Below are positions 18,020 through 27,400 of a stretch of DNA of 64,000 bases, in pieces. Made by a program: the position numbers and the translations under genes. The stretch spans positions 1-64,000 of the forward strand of contig BDDC01000222.1 of assembly GCA_001662425.1 (NCBI GenBank), written 5' to 3'. Source of the DNA: Chlamydomonas sphaeroides. Its lineage: Eukaryota > Chlorophyta > Chlorophyceae > Chlamydomonadales > Chlamydomonadaceae. Every line of letters starts with the position of its first letter. Position 1 is the first letter of the stretch. Below the pieces are notes generated by a model, which saw only the letters and a program-made list of their open reading frames with translations, was not told the DNA's origin and searched no databases.

Positions 18020-19522
18020 ATGCTATTGCAGGAAATGCTTTCGCAGAAAACAATGGAGTACGATGTTGGGCGCACACGCCTGGACGCTTGGCAGAATACC
18101 GGGGCGTCACTGATGATCGAGCGTGAGGCGTCCTCCTTGTCAGGAGGGTTTGTATTGGCTGATGAGATGGGCTCTGGCAAGACGCACCAGGTGTGCGCTC
18201 TCATCAAGCACAACTACTTGCCGTCGGGGACGCTGATCTTGTGCCCGCCGGTATGTATGACGCACTGGCGCGATGCGTTGCGTGTCGTGCTGGGCTCGCC
18301 GCCGATCATCATCATACCCAGTTCATGTTCACACACGGCGGCGTTCATCAAAAGCTACATCGAAGAGCACAGAGGAAGACAGAGGAACGCGGTGGTGCTC
18401 GCGGCGGACAGCCTCCTGCACGTGTCGCCGAGCGTCTCTTTTCGCGTGGCTCAGATGGCAGAAGACCTCGTGGCCATCCCATGGGACAGGGTCATCTTGG
18501 ACGAGGCCCACAAACTCGTGCGGCGTGGCACACGCTCTCGGGAGCTGCTGGATCGCGTCAACGACGCTGCCAGGTATCGGTGGGCAATCTGCGGCGCGGC
18601 GCGTGACGGGCAGACCCACCGGGCGTTCCAGGATGTGACGGATTGGGCCAGAGATGGAACGCTCATGAGGACTTCAGCGATTCTTTCGGAGACTACTTCA
18701 GAGTCTACTTCAGAGTCTACTTCAGCATCTACTTCGGAGTCTACTTCGGAGTCTACTTCAGCGGCGAAAGATCACAGACATCGAGTCGTCGTCAAGAAGC
18801 TCACCTTTTCTACGGACGTAGAGCGGCGCGTGTATGATGAACTCGCCAGGCTACGCGCCGAGTACGGGAAGACGCCAGAGACGACGCTCCGCTGCCGGCA
18901 AGCGTGTTCGAGCGTCACCCTTTTGCAGCGAGCCGTGGCGCGCCAGGCAACTACTGCCAAGGTCAAGGTCAAGAAGACTTCCCAGACTCCCAGTGCGATG
19001 TATGCAGACGAGGTCGCCGATGTACTGCGGCATCACACGGATGCCATTCAGGAACGCGGGCCAGTGGTCTCTACCAAGTTTGCGTACATCGTGGACATGA
19101 TCCTGCAGGCGTCCGAAGATGACCGCTTTGTCATATTTTGTACCTGGCGCGACGAGATGGACCAGCTCAGCGGCCTGCTCAAGACTGCCGACGTGTCGCA
19201 CGCGGTGCTGGGGCCGACGGTCATGCGCTCACGGATGACGCGCGCCGCCATACTGGAGTCCTTTGCGGACCCGGACAGCTGTCACCTGCAAGTACTGATA
19301 CTCAGCACCAGCACGGGTCTGGAGGGGATCAACCTGCAGGCGGCCGACCACGTCATCATGACGTGCCCTCAATTTGATCCGTTTGCCAACACCCAGGCCA
19401 TGGCACGCGTAGACCGCAAGGGTCAACAGCGATCCGTGACAACGTTGACGCTGACGCATCTCCTGATAGAGGGCACGATAGACGAAGAGATCTTTGACCG
19501 CGCACACTCTCAACGTCACTAA
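18020..19522 (+). CDS. SNF2-family helicase (D6/VETF-like)
   Basis: A 500-residue superfamily 2 ATPase. Motif I is LADEMGSGKTHQ near residues 50-60, motif II is DEAH (ILDEAHKLV near 160), and motif VI is QAMARVDRKGQQ near 457-468, matching SNF2-type QxxxRxxRxGQ. SNF2 proteins remodel DNA-protein contacts; in nucleocytoplasmic viruses this compact form is associated with transcription. Between the two RecA lobes there is a Ser/Thr/Glu-rich linker (ESTSESTSAS..., ~225-250) encoded by a 15-base repeat, suggesting slippage growth in a tolerant loop. It starts 3 bases after the Nudix stop and is followed 28 bases later by the deoxynucleoside kinase. Confidence 0.85.
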   Translation: MLLQEMLSQKTMEYDVGRTRLDAWQNTGASLMIEREASSLSGGFVLADEMGSGKTHQVCALIKHNYLPSGTLILCPPVCMTHWRDALRVVLGSPPIIIIPSSCSHTAAFIKSYIEEHRGRQRNAVVLAADSLLHVSPSVSFRVAQMAEDLVAIPWDRVILDEAHKLVRRGTRSRELLDRVNDAARYRWAICGAARDGQTHRAFQDVTDWARDGTLMRTSAILSETTSESTSESTSASTSESTSESTSAAKDHRHRVVVKKLTFSTDVERRVYDELARLRAEYGKTPETTLRCRQACSSVTLLQRAVARQATTAKVKVKKTSQTPSAMYADEVADVLRHHTDAIQERGPVVSTKFAYIVDMILQASEDDRFVIFCTWRDEMDQLSGLLKTADVSHAVLGPTVMRSRMTRAAILESFADPDSCHLQVLILSTSTGLEGINLQAADHVIMTCPQFDPFANTQAMARVDRKGQQRSVTTLTLTHLLIEGTIDEEIFDRAHSQRH

Positions 19523-19550
19523 TAATATAAGGACCGGCGCGTGAGAATGT

Positions 19551-20261
19551 ATGCTGAAACGGGAAATGTCGGGCATCATCAAACAACGCCGGGTCATCTA
19601 TGTCGAGGGCAACATTGCGGCCGGCAAGACGACGCTGCTGTCACGCCTGCAGCGGGCTGTCGTCGAGAGCAGCAAGCGGCACGTCGTCATTGTCACGGAG
19701 CCCGTGGACAACTGGTGCAACCCCATCACGAGCGACGGCAAGGGCATCCTACACTTGTACTATGAAGATCAGAATCGCTACGGGTTCGCCTTTCAGGCGC
19801 ACGCCTTCATCAGTCGGATCATGCAACTCCAGAAGGTCATGAAGGAGTACCCCGACTCCATCATCATTTCGGAGCGCTCTCCGTGCAGCAGCGACATTTT
19901 TACGCAGCGACTCGTCAACGCAGGTGTCCTTGATGCGGTGAGTCAAGAACTCCAGAACCAGTGGACGTGCTGGGCGCACGACATCTTCAACGACTACCAG
20001 GCGGGCACGGTGTACCTGCGCACCGACCCCGGCATGTGCATGCAGCGCCTCAAGCAACGTGCGCGCGCAGCAGAGGCACCGGTGTCCGAGGACCTGCTCA
20101 CCGACCTGCACACAATGCACGAGACGTACACGCAAGGCCTCAAGGACGCGGGCTACAATGTTCTGGTGCTTAACGGCAACATGGACATCAGCGACTCTAA
20201 CGCGGACGATGCGCGGATGAAACTTGTCACCGACTTTGTGCACCGTACCTGCGAATTTTGA
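19551..20261 (+). CDS. Deoxynucleoside kinase
   Basis: This 236-residue protein belongs to the dCK/dGK/TK2 family of deoxynucleoside kinases, which phosphorylate deoxynucleosides to supply dNTPs. The P-loop is VEGNIAAGKTTLLSRL (about 17-32), followed by a VTEPVDNWCN strand where the family has the catalytic glutamate and tryptophan, and ISERSPCSSDIF, matching the ERSxxSD motif. The lid-like segment LKQRARAAEAPVSEDLL is present. Two starts are possible (19551 and 19566). Length is typical for the family. It works with the deaminase-like protein and DNA polymerase in DNA precursor supply. Substrate preference cannot be fixed from sequence. Confidence 0.88.
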   Translation: MLKREMSGIIKQRRVIYVEGNIAAGKTTLLSRLQRAVVESSKRHVVIVTEPVDNWCNPITSDGKGILHLYYEDQNRYGFAFQAHAFISRIMQLQKVMKEYPDSIIISERSPCSSDIFTQRLVNAGVLDAVSQELQNQWTCWAHDIFNDYQAGTVYLRTDPGMCMQRLKQRARAAEAPVSEDLLTDLHTMHETYTQGLKDAGYNVLVLNGNMDISDSNADDARMKLVTDFVHRTCEF

Positions 20262-20289
20262 AGCGATTTATTGTCGAGATGTAAAAAAC

Positions 20290-21669
20290 ATGTATGAGCA
20301 TATGAGCCATCTCGACATGGCCGCGTTTCAGATCGTTACCGTCCATCCGCTTGTCGCCGCCTTCGTAGCAGTGCTCCTGGCAGGCGTCACCCTCGTAGCG
20401 GTGCTGGCGGTCTCAGAGCATTTTACGCACTCGCGTGGTCCTAGCGCTGGCGATGATAGAAGCAGCTCTGGAACGTACCTGGATAACAACGCCAGCACAC
20501 AGCCGTTTGAGGATGTGCTGCAGGCCATGTACAAAACCAGCAAGTACCTGTACGCGAACCCATCGTCCATGCACGACGCCGGAAAGCTCTCGCGTGCTGA
20601 ATTGAACCGGTGTCGAGATGATATCCGCATGATGGTGCGGGCATCGCGGTACGGCGTCGCGTTCACGTCCGGAGCCACGGAAGCCAACAACCTAGCCATC
20701 CGGTCCGTTCTGCAGGGATGTCTGGGTGCAGGCGCAGAGGCAGACGAAGACAGAGTCACGGTTCTGACGACCCCCATGGAACACCCCAGTGTGTACGAGA
20801 CCCTGCAGAACATGGCGGCCGCCAGTTGCAACGGGCAACTGCGTGTGGTGACGGTGCCTGTGCGCAGCGACAATGGACTCGTCGATATGGCCGAGTTGCA
20901 AGCCCTGCTCGAGTCGGAGCGCGTCGCCATGTTGTGTGTGTCCATGGCAAGCAGTGAGGTGGGGACCATCCAGGATATTCGTGAAATCAGTGATCTGTGC
21001 AATTCCTACGACGTGCACTGTCACGTTGACATGACGCAGGTGTTTGGCAGGTACGCAGTCGACCTGGACAGACTCGGTGCCGACACGTACACGATGTCAG
21101 CGCACAAATTTCACGGCCCGCGAGGCACGGGCGCATTGTTCTACACGCTCGCGCGCCCGGCGCCTACCGCCTGCACGACGGGTGGCAAACAAGAGGAAGG
21201 CATCCGAGGCGGCACCGAGAATCTGCCGGGCATTGTTGGTATGACGCTCGCGCTGCAGCGCTGCACCCAGAACCTGCAGCAGCAGGATGGTGAGCGACGT
21301 ATGTGGTCACTGTGCCAGGCGATTCGTGACTGCCTTGAAGAAGCGATCCCAACTGCTCGTTTTGTGGCGGCTGATGCCCTGGCGGCGCACCAGTGCCTGT
21401 ATCAGACCCTATTCGTGGTGCTGCCGTTTCCGGCGGTGCAGCTGGCGCAGCACATGTCCGCGCAGCAGGTCTACGTTGGAGTGGGAGGGTGCGCATGTTC
21501 CCGGGGGCGTCACAATCAGGCGCTGGCCGCGCTGGGTCTCACCAGGGATGACGCGAACCACGCTATCCGCATCTCATTGAGCCACCTAAACAAGGCAGAG
21601 GATGTCCAGCGGTTCAAAAAGTGCCTTTGGATTGCCCTGGCAAGGATGGCCGCTGAGATGGATACTTAA
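20290..21669 (+). CDS. Membrane-anchored cysteine desulfurase (NifS/IscS class)
   Basis: Start set at the ATG at 20290; upstream in-frame codons overlap the kinase gene. Residues ~14-40 form a transmembrane helix (VAAFVAVLLAGVTLVAVLAV), then the PLP-dependent class V aminotransferase fold begins with YLDNNASTQP. The PLP-binding lysine is K273 in MSAHKFHGPRG, the usual S/TxHKxxGPxG motif. The sulfur-carrying cysteine is C403 in GGCACSRG, matching the SxxC(S/T)xG loop. GATEANNLAI and GGTENLPGIV are also family hallmarks. The enzyme takes sulfur from cysteine as a persulfide for Fe-S clusters or thio-modified tRNA. Both catalytic residues are kept, so it is probably active; the membrane anchor is unusual, as cellular forms are soluble or organellar. 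Confidence 0.9.
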   Translation: MYEHMSHLDMAAFQIVTVHPLVAAFVAVLLAGVTLVAVLAVSEHFTHSRGPSAGDDRSSSGTYLDNNASTQPFEDVLQAMYKTSKYLYANPSSMHDAGKLSRAELNRCRDDIRMMVRASRYGVAFTSGATEANNLAIRSVLQGCLGAGAEADEDRVTVLTTPMEHPSVYETLQNMAAASCNGQLRVVTVPVRSDNGLVDMAELQALLESERVAMLCVSMASSEVGTIQDIREISDLCNSYDVHCHVDMTQVFGRYAVDLDRLGADTYTMSAHKFHGPRGTGALFYTLARPAPTACTTGGKQEEGIRGGTENLPGIVGMTLALQRCTQNLQQQDGERRMWSLCQAIRDCLEEAIPTARFVAADALAAHQCLYQTLFVVLPFPAVQLAQHMSAQQVYVGVGGCACSRGRHNQALAALGLTRDDANHAIRISLSHLNKAEDVQRFKKCLWIALARMAAEMDT

Positions 21670-21702
21670 AGGGCTTTTCCATGTGCAAGACGTACGTACA
21701 AG

Positions 21703-22329
21703 ATGATGGACAACATGCGGCGCGCGCTTTTCAGCGTGCTGGAGGCCTATGTCAGCGACTTTGCCGAAACCCTGGTACATCAGCAGGTCCTGCTGGACCA
21801 AGCAAGCACGATCATTGTTGCACCGGATTCAACAACACGTGGTCTGTTGACCAGTTGGATAACGATCAAGAAAGAGGTCAAGACGTCAAATGTCGACGTC
21901 GATGTCGATGATGTCTTCACGCTGCTCCGCAAGGGTCGCGAGCGATACCTGCATGGAAGCAATGACGAGTACATCCTGCTTACAGACTCGATATTCCCAT
22001 GCTGCCTGTCACTTGTGACCGCAAATGATCATGATGCCGACGTGATCGAAGTGCGCGTAAAGTTCCTGTATGCGGCGGAGTTCCAGCGGATCGTAGCGTC
22101 CGCGCCGCAGCTCCGTGCTGACATTGTGTTGCCAGCGACGACCGCGACGAACACCGTCACACGAGTGTCGGTGACCCTGCCAGCGTCCATGTTTGTGGAT
22201 GGGACGTGCGGTCGCGAGTATTCGCTAGTGATCCTGCAGGCCCCGGATGGCTCGATTGATTGGTCGGTGCTAGTGTACCAGGTGCACGAGCATTGTGCTC
22301 GACGCATGCTGTTCGGAATCCTCTTGTGA
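21703..22329 (+). CDS. Unknown protein, 208 aa
   Basis: Not recognised. Starts MMDNMRR (two possible ATGs, 21703 and 21706). The N-terminal ~60 residues are helical, then a mixed alpha/beta domain with repeated 'DxxL.xD' acidic turns (VDVDVDD near 66-72). No membrane segment. It is the fifth gene of a same-strand run starting at 16925, 33 bases after the cysteine desulfurase. Confidence 0.6.
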   Translation: MMDNMRRALFSVLEAYVSDFAETLVHQQVLLDQASTIIVAPDSTTRGLLTSWITIKKEVKTSNVDVDVDDVFTLLRKGRERYLHGSNDEYILLTDSIFPCCLSLVTANDHDADVIEVRVKFLYAAEFQRIVASAPQLRADIVLPATTATNTVTRVSVTLPASMFVDGTCGREYSLVILQAPDGSIDWSVLVYQVHEHCARRMLFGILL

Positions 22330-22336
22330 GGGCAAA

Positions 22337-22344
22337 AAAATTGA
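22337..22344 (+). promoter_or_regulatory. AAAATTGA early-promoter-like motif
   Basis: The octamer AAAATTGA, preceded by three further As, sits 62 bases upstream of the ATG at 22406 in an A+T-rich intergenic stretch. It equals the early promoter motif described for mimivirus and relatives, and the distance fits. I did not see the same octamer before other genes here, so this may be chance. Confidence 0.3.
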
Positions 22345-22405
22345 ATCCAGCAGTACTCTTTAAGACACCCGTTTAAAAGCCTAACTTGTGAGGAAAAAAA
22401 AGAAA

Positions 22406-23800
22406 ATGCTGTCCGATATTCCATACGACCTTCTCAGGCTGGTGGCAGATGTGCTGGCGATGGATGACGACAGCTTCAACGACGTTGCCTGCAACTTTCG
22501 CCTTGTATGCAAGGCCACCGCGGCAGCTCTTGGAGCACCCGAGGAGGCGCACTGTAACAACCACCGACCCATGCAAGCCTTCATGAAGAGCCCCCCAGGG
22601 ACAGGACAGGACCGGGACAGGAAGCGGATGCTCGCCGTCAAGGTCACAGTTCCGACTAAAGTCAAGGCCATTCCCGAGGTCAAGGAAGTAATCACAAAGC
22701 AGGCAAAGAAGGCAAAGAAGCAGAAAGCCGTCCTCACCAAGGGATATGTCAAGGTTGCCTTGTTCCACTCCATCACCGAGCAGAGTCTGCTGGCGTCATG
22801 GGGGCAGGTAGAGGCGGTATTCCGAGTCCTCTCGGAGGGCCAGTTTGATGATTTCCTCATCCGCGCTGTGAAAACCTACAGCGTGGCCTGCATTGAGGCG
22901 CTGCTGCGCATCCGCAATGAGACCTTGTCGGACTTGGCGTTGAATGTGTGCACTGCCGCAGTCAAGGCTGCCAACATCCCCGTCGTGACGGCTATCGTCC
23001 GCGATGACGCTAGAGATGTCATGAGATTCCTGATAACCGCTGGCGAGGAACGTGACCTGGACACCATGAAAGAGATATGGCTGCTGGCCAGGGTGCACGC
23101 CCCACAACCTGATAGGCACCAGTACCTCTACTGGCTGCTGATCTCAGTACTGATCAACTTTGACCTGCCAACGTGCATCATGGTCGTGACGTCGTGGCTG
23201 GACGCGCAGGAGGTGTACGACCTCAAGCATCCGACCCAGGAGGAGATGGATGACGTCAACGAGGTCATGGAGTACCTGGCGTCCCTGGGGCCTGACAAGC
23301 AAGACACCGTCGCCTGGGTACTGCAGTACATTGACGAGGTCCCCCTCGATGCAGTGAAACATCTTTACCACCATGTCGTGCGGAAAGCGGAAGGCTCGCT
23401 GGAGTATGTCCAGTGGCTCCGCGCCGCTGGCTACAAGGTGCCCTTCTGCGCCATTGGCGCCGCTGCAGACGCCAGCAATGAGCAGGTGGTGGACTACATG
23501 CTCCGGCCCGACGTCATCCAGGAGTGGTTCATAGACGACGCCTCGATATTCATCACGGTCACGTTTGCATTCTGGAACATCGATGGCGAGGATGGCATTG
23601 TCCGGCTGCTGGACGCGCTCTCATCCCCTCAGGTAGGCCTGCACAGTGTCATCACTGCCCCCCACTATGTCACCATGCTCTATGACGAGTGGGCTGACGA
23701 GGACCTGGTCGTGGACTGGCTCGTGAAGTCCCTGATGACCATTGACGTTGGAGGCCTGTCCTACCCGCAGGAACTCCTCGCCATGATCAGCAAGGAATGA
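22406..23800 (+). CDS. F-box protein with helical repeats, 464 aa
   Basis: Start placed at the ATG at 22406; the open frame extends six codons upstream but from a GTG. Residues 2-40 (LSDIPYDLLRLVADVLAMDDDS...CNFRLVCKA) read as an F-box: LPxELL, then a hydrophobic helix and a LRxVCK ending. F-boxes bind SKP1 and bring targets to SCF ubiquitin ligases. After a lysine-rich spacer (~80-120) the rest is made of weak helical repeats of 30-35 residues, ankyrin-like in spacing (FLIRAVKTYSVACIEALL, VVDYMLRPDVI), likely the target-binding part. Giant viruses often carry F-box/ankyrin proteins. Target unknown. Confidence 0.65.
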   Translation: MLSDIPYDLLRLVADVLAMDDDSFNDVACNFRLVCKATAAALGAPEEAHCNNHRPMQAFMKSPPGTGQDRDRKRMLAVKVTVPTKVKAIPEVKEVITKQAKKAKKQKAVLTKGYVKVALFHSITEQSLLASWGQVEAVFRVLSEGQFDDFLIRAVKTYSVACIEALLRIRNETLSDLALNVCTAAVKAANIPVVTAIVRDDARDVMRFLITAGEERDLDTMKEIWLLARVHAPQPDRHQYLYWLLISVLINFDLPTCIMVVTSWLDAQEVYDLKHPTQEEMDDVNEVMEYLASLGPDKQDTVAWVLQYIDEVPLDAVKHLYHHVVRKAEGSLEYVQWLRAAGYKVPFCAIGAAADASNEQVVDYMLRPDVIQEWFIDDASIFITVTFAFWNIDGEDGIVRLLDALSSPQVGLHSVITAPHYVTMLYDEWADEDLVVDWLVKSLMTIDVGGLSYPQELLAMISKE

Positions 23801-23892
23801 CTCCTCGCCATGATCAACAAATCAAGTCGAGTCAAAATCATGAAATCAAGCTTTTTTCTTTGCGGGGGTTTCACCGACAAAACCCTACAACT

Positions 23893-24306
23893 TTATCCAC
23901 TTGACAGAGAGTAACGTGCTGCGGCGACACACGCTCCAAAGAGCAGGCCGCCCCAAACGACGTCGAGCAGCGCAGCGTGCCATGGAAATTTATCAAAGAT
24001 CGCGAGGACGGTGAAGGCGTACGTCCCATAGAGGACCGCGCCCCATGCGACCCCGATGCCGACGGCATAGGAATTGCTGTGTTCCCACGTTCCCGCGATG
24101 ATGAGCAGCAGCGCTGCCGCCATTGCGGCGTATGCTAGGACTGCGCCCGGCAGTCGTATCCGCATCGGGCGGCCATTCTGCACATTCATGACGGCGCCCG
24201 CGTACACCGTGCGCATGAAGGCCATGATCCAGATGGCATCGAGTATCAGCATGACGCCTCCTGCAATGGACCATCGAATGAACAGCTTCTTGACATCTGT
24301 TGGCAT
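23893..24306 (-). CDS. DUF2177 family membrane protein, 137 aa
   Basis: Four transmembrane helices (about 9-28, 50-70, 80-103 and 113-132). LDAIWIMAFMRTVY in the first helix, YGTYAFTVLAIFDKFPWHAALLDVVWGG in the last two, match the DUF2177 pattern (D-x-x-W, YxxYxxTxLAxxxxWP, DxxWG). DUF2177 members occur in bacteria, algae and some giant viruses; their function is not known. It is transcribed divergently from the polymerase gene, with the A+T-rich gap 24307-24499 between them. Confidence 0.75.
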   Translation of the reverse strand: MPTDVKKLFIRWSIAGGVMLILDAIWIMAFMRTVYAGAVMNVQNGRPMRIRLPGAVLAYAAMAAALLLIIAGTWEHSNSYAVGIGVAWGAVLYGTYAFTVLAIFDKFPWHAALLDVVWGGLLFGACVAAARYSLSSG

Positions 24307-24499
24307 GTTTTGTACTTCTCCCTTCTCCCTCTAGACAGATACTAGATATTCCGGTCCGCGGCGAGCCCCGCTTTTCAGGGTCGCCTTTTTGGCCCAGCCC
24401 TCTAGGCGCATCCTTTCTGTGTTGGCACCTCGAAGACCCATGACATAAAGACAGGCGAGCTGAGAAGAGCTTCGACAAGAGCAAGCAATTAGGAACACG

Positions 24500-27400
24500 A
24501 TGTCGACCCCGGCATGGACGACGCGTGCGGATCTTCTGCAGGAATGTCTCCTGGTCCCGAATAGTGCGAGTTGCAGCACTAATGGGCCAGCACTAGAGTT
24601 CCAGGCCATCGCATGGTCGGCTGGGGACGAGGAGGTCGATGACGACGATGACGATGAAGACGGCGGTGAAGACGGCGATGACGATGACGATGATAACGGC
24701 GATGGCGGCAAGCGCAACCAGGACAGGAAGGCCTATGTGATCCGAGCGTTCGGCGCACAGCTCAACGGTCAATCGACGGCGCTCGAGATTCGAGAATTCC
24801 GGCCGCATTTTTACGTGAAGCTCCCCGCCAACACGTTCACGCCGGGCCAGCAGCGCGCGCTCAAGGAGTACCTGCTCAGCAACAGCAAGTACCTGGGCGT
24901 GCTGTCGGTGACGCCCCTGATGAAGAAGGATTTCATGGGGTTCCGCAACCAGCAGCAGGAGCGCTTCCTGCGCGTGGACTTCAAGTCGCTGCGCGGCATG
25001 CGGATCATGGCGGACAAGCTGCGCAAGGGCTTTGAGACCCGGGGTCTCTGCGTGCGCGCCGGCGATATGAAGCTTTACGAGAACAACCTGGAGCCGCTGC
25101 TGCGCTTCATGCACATCCGGGACGTGCAGCCCAGCGGCTGGATCCGCGTGCCCCGGCGGTATCTGCAGACCATCACAAGCACGACGAGTTGCCGCATGGC
25201 GTACACAACGTCCTGGAACCACGTGGAAGCCCTGCGCGACCGGCACGACAGCGCGCCCTTTGTGGTGGCCAGCTTTGATATCGAGTGCAACAGCAGCCAC
25301 GGCGACTTCCCCACACCCACCAAGGACTACCAGCGCCTGATGATGGAACTGCTCCAGGTGGCCAAGGCGTGTCACGCGGCACGCCTCAGCGAGTACGACG
25401 CCAAGCGCGTCCTGTTCAACAGTGTCGCGTACGCCATCTCCATGCCGCTCACGCCGGCCGCCGCACCAGCCAAGGTCGACATTGCCGGCATGGTGTCCAA
25501 GGTGCACCTCAAGGATGCTCGCTCGATCGCAGTCGTCACCCGCTCGACGGTGGACATGCTGGTGGATGACCTGTACACGACACTGGTTGCACCGCGTCGG
25601 CCGGCTGGCTGCGAAGCTGCTGCGCTCGATGCGCTCAATGCGATGCTGCCTCCGGTGGCTGGCGATGAGATCATCCAGATTGGTGTCACGTTCGGCCTCT
25701 ACGGAAAACACACGGCACACACGGGCACCCTGCCAGCGGCTTTCCGGCACATCTTTGCGCTGGGCACCTGTGCGCCCGTCGACAACGCCATCGTGCACCC
25801 GTGCACCACGGAGCGCGAGCTCCTCCTGAAATTTGCTGCGTTCGTGAATGGCACCGACCCCGACGTCCTCGTGGGCTACAACATCATGGGCTTCGACATG
25901 CCCTACATACACGACCGAGCCAAGGAGCTCCGCTGCGACCGCGAGGTGTTGGCGGCGCTGTCCCGGCTCAAGCGCGTGCCAGCCAGCTACCGAGAGAGCA
26001 ACCTGTCGTCGTCCGCGCTGGGGGACAACGTGCTCAAGCTCATCGACATGCCCGGGCGCGTCCTGATCGACCTCATGAAGGTCGTGCAGCGTGACCACAA
26101 GCTCGACTCCTACAAGCTGGACGCGGTGGCCGAGCATTTCACAGGCCAGCGCAAGCACGACGTGTCGCCCAACGACATATTCCGGCTGCAGCGCGGCAAC
26201 GAGGTCGACCGCGCAGTCATCGCAGCATACTGCGTCCAGGACTGCGAGCTCGTGCTCCGCCTCGTGTGGCGCCTAGAAGTCATGGCCAACAACATCGGCA
26301 TGGCCAACGTGTGCACCGTGCCGCTCTCGTACATCTTCATGCGCGGCCAGGGTATCAAGATCTTCTCGCTCGTCGCCAAGCAGTGCAAGCTGGATGGCTT
26401 CCTCATTCCCGCGCAGCAGCGCATGGTGCAGCAGCACAGCGGCGTCGACGGTGCCGAGGAGGACGGCTACGAGGGCGCCATCGTCCTGCCGCCGCAGCCG
26501 GGGATCTACATGGAACCCGTCAGCGTCCTGGACTATGCGTCGCTCTATCCCAGCAGCATGATCAGCGAGAACCTGTCGCACGACTCGATCGTCCTCGACC
26601 CCGCGTACGCCAACGTGCCGGGCGTCGAGTACCAGGACATTTCGTACGACATCTATGAGGGCACCGGCGCCGCGCGCGTGCGCGTGGGCGAGCGCGTGTG
26701 TCGCTTTGCCCAGAACGTGGGCGGACAGAAGGCGGTCATCCCGCGCATCCTGCAGAACCTGCTCGCGCAGCGAAAAGCCACGCGCAAAATGATCGAACAC
26801 AAGCGGATGACGCTCGAGGACGGCACCGTGGTCGTGGGCCCCCTGGACCGCAGCGGCTCCTTCATCACCGACGCTGCGACGGGGCAGACGTTCCCGGTCC
26901 ACGGTGAACAACCGCACGACGCGTACGACGAGTTTCAGAAGGCCGTGCTGGACGGCCTGCAGCTGGCCTACAAGATTACGGCCAATTCTCTGTACGGCGC
27001 CCTGGGTGCCCGGACCAACCCGCTCTACCTCAAGGACATTGCGGCGTGTACCACAGCAACCGGGCGCGCCATGATCCTAAAGGCCAAGGCGTTTGTGCAG
27101 CGTGAGTTCGGGGCCAAGGTCATCTACGGCGACAGCGTCACCGGCTACACGCCCGTCCTGGTCCGCATCCAGCACAAGGTCCGGTATTGCACGATCGAAA
27201 AGCTGCCGGGCCTGCTGGGCGGCGGCGAGTGGGTGCCCGTCGTGCCGGCCGAGCCTGCGGCTCATCATGAGAAACCCAAAGAAGCCCTGGACCTGACGCA
27301 CCACCACGTGGAGACGTGGACCGAGAGCGGCTGGACACGCCTGCGCCGCATCATCCGGCACGCGTTGCCGCCCGGCAAGCGCATCCTGCGGATCACAACA

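Noticed and set aside
24593..26158. 521-codon minus-strand frame
   Set aside because: Antisense to the polymerase exonuclease domain, with composition bias and no motif.
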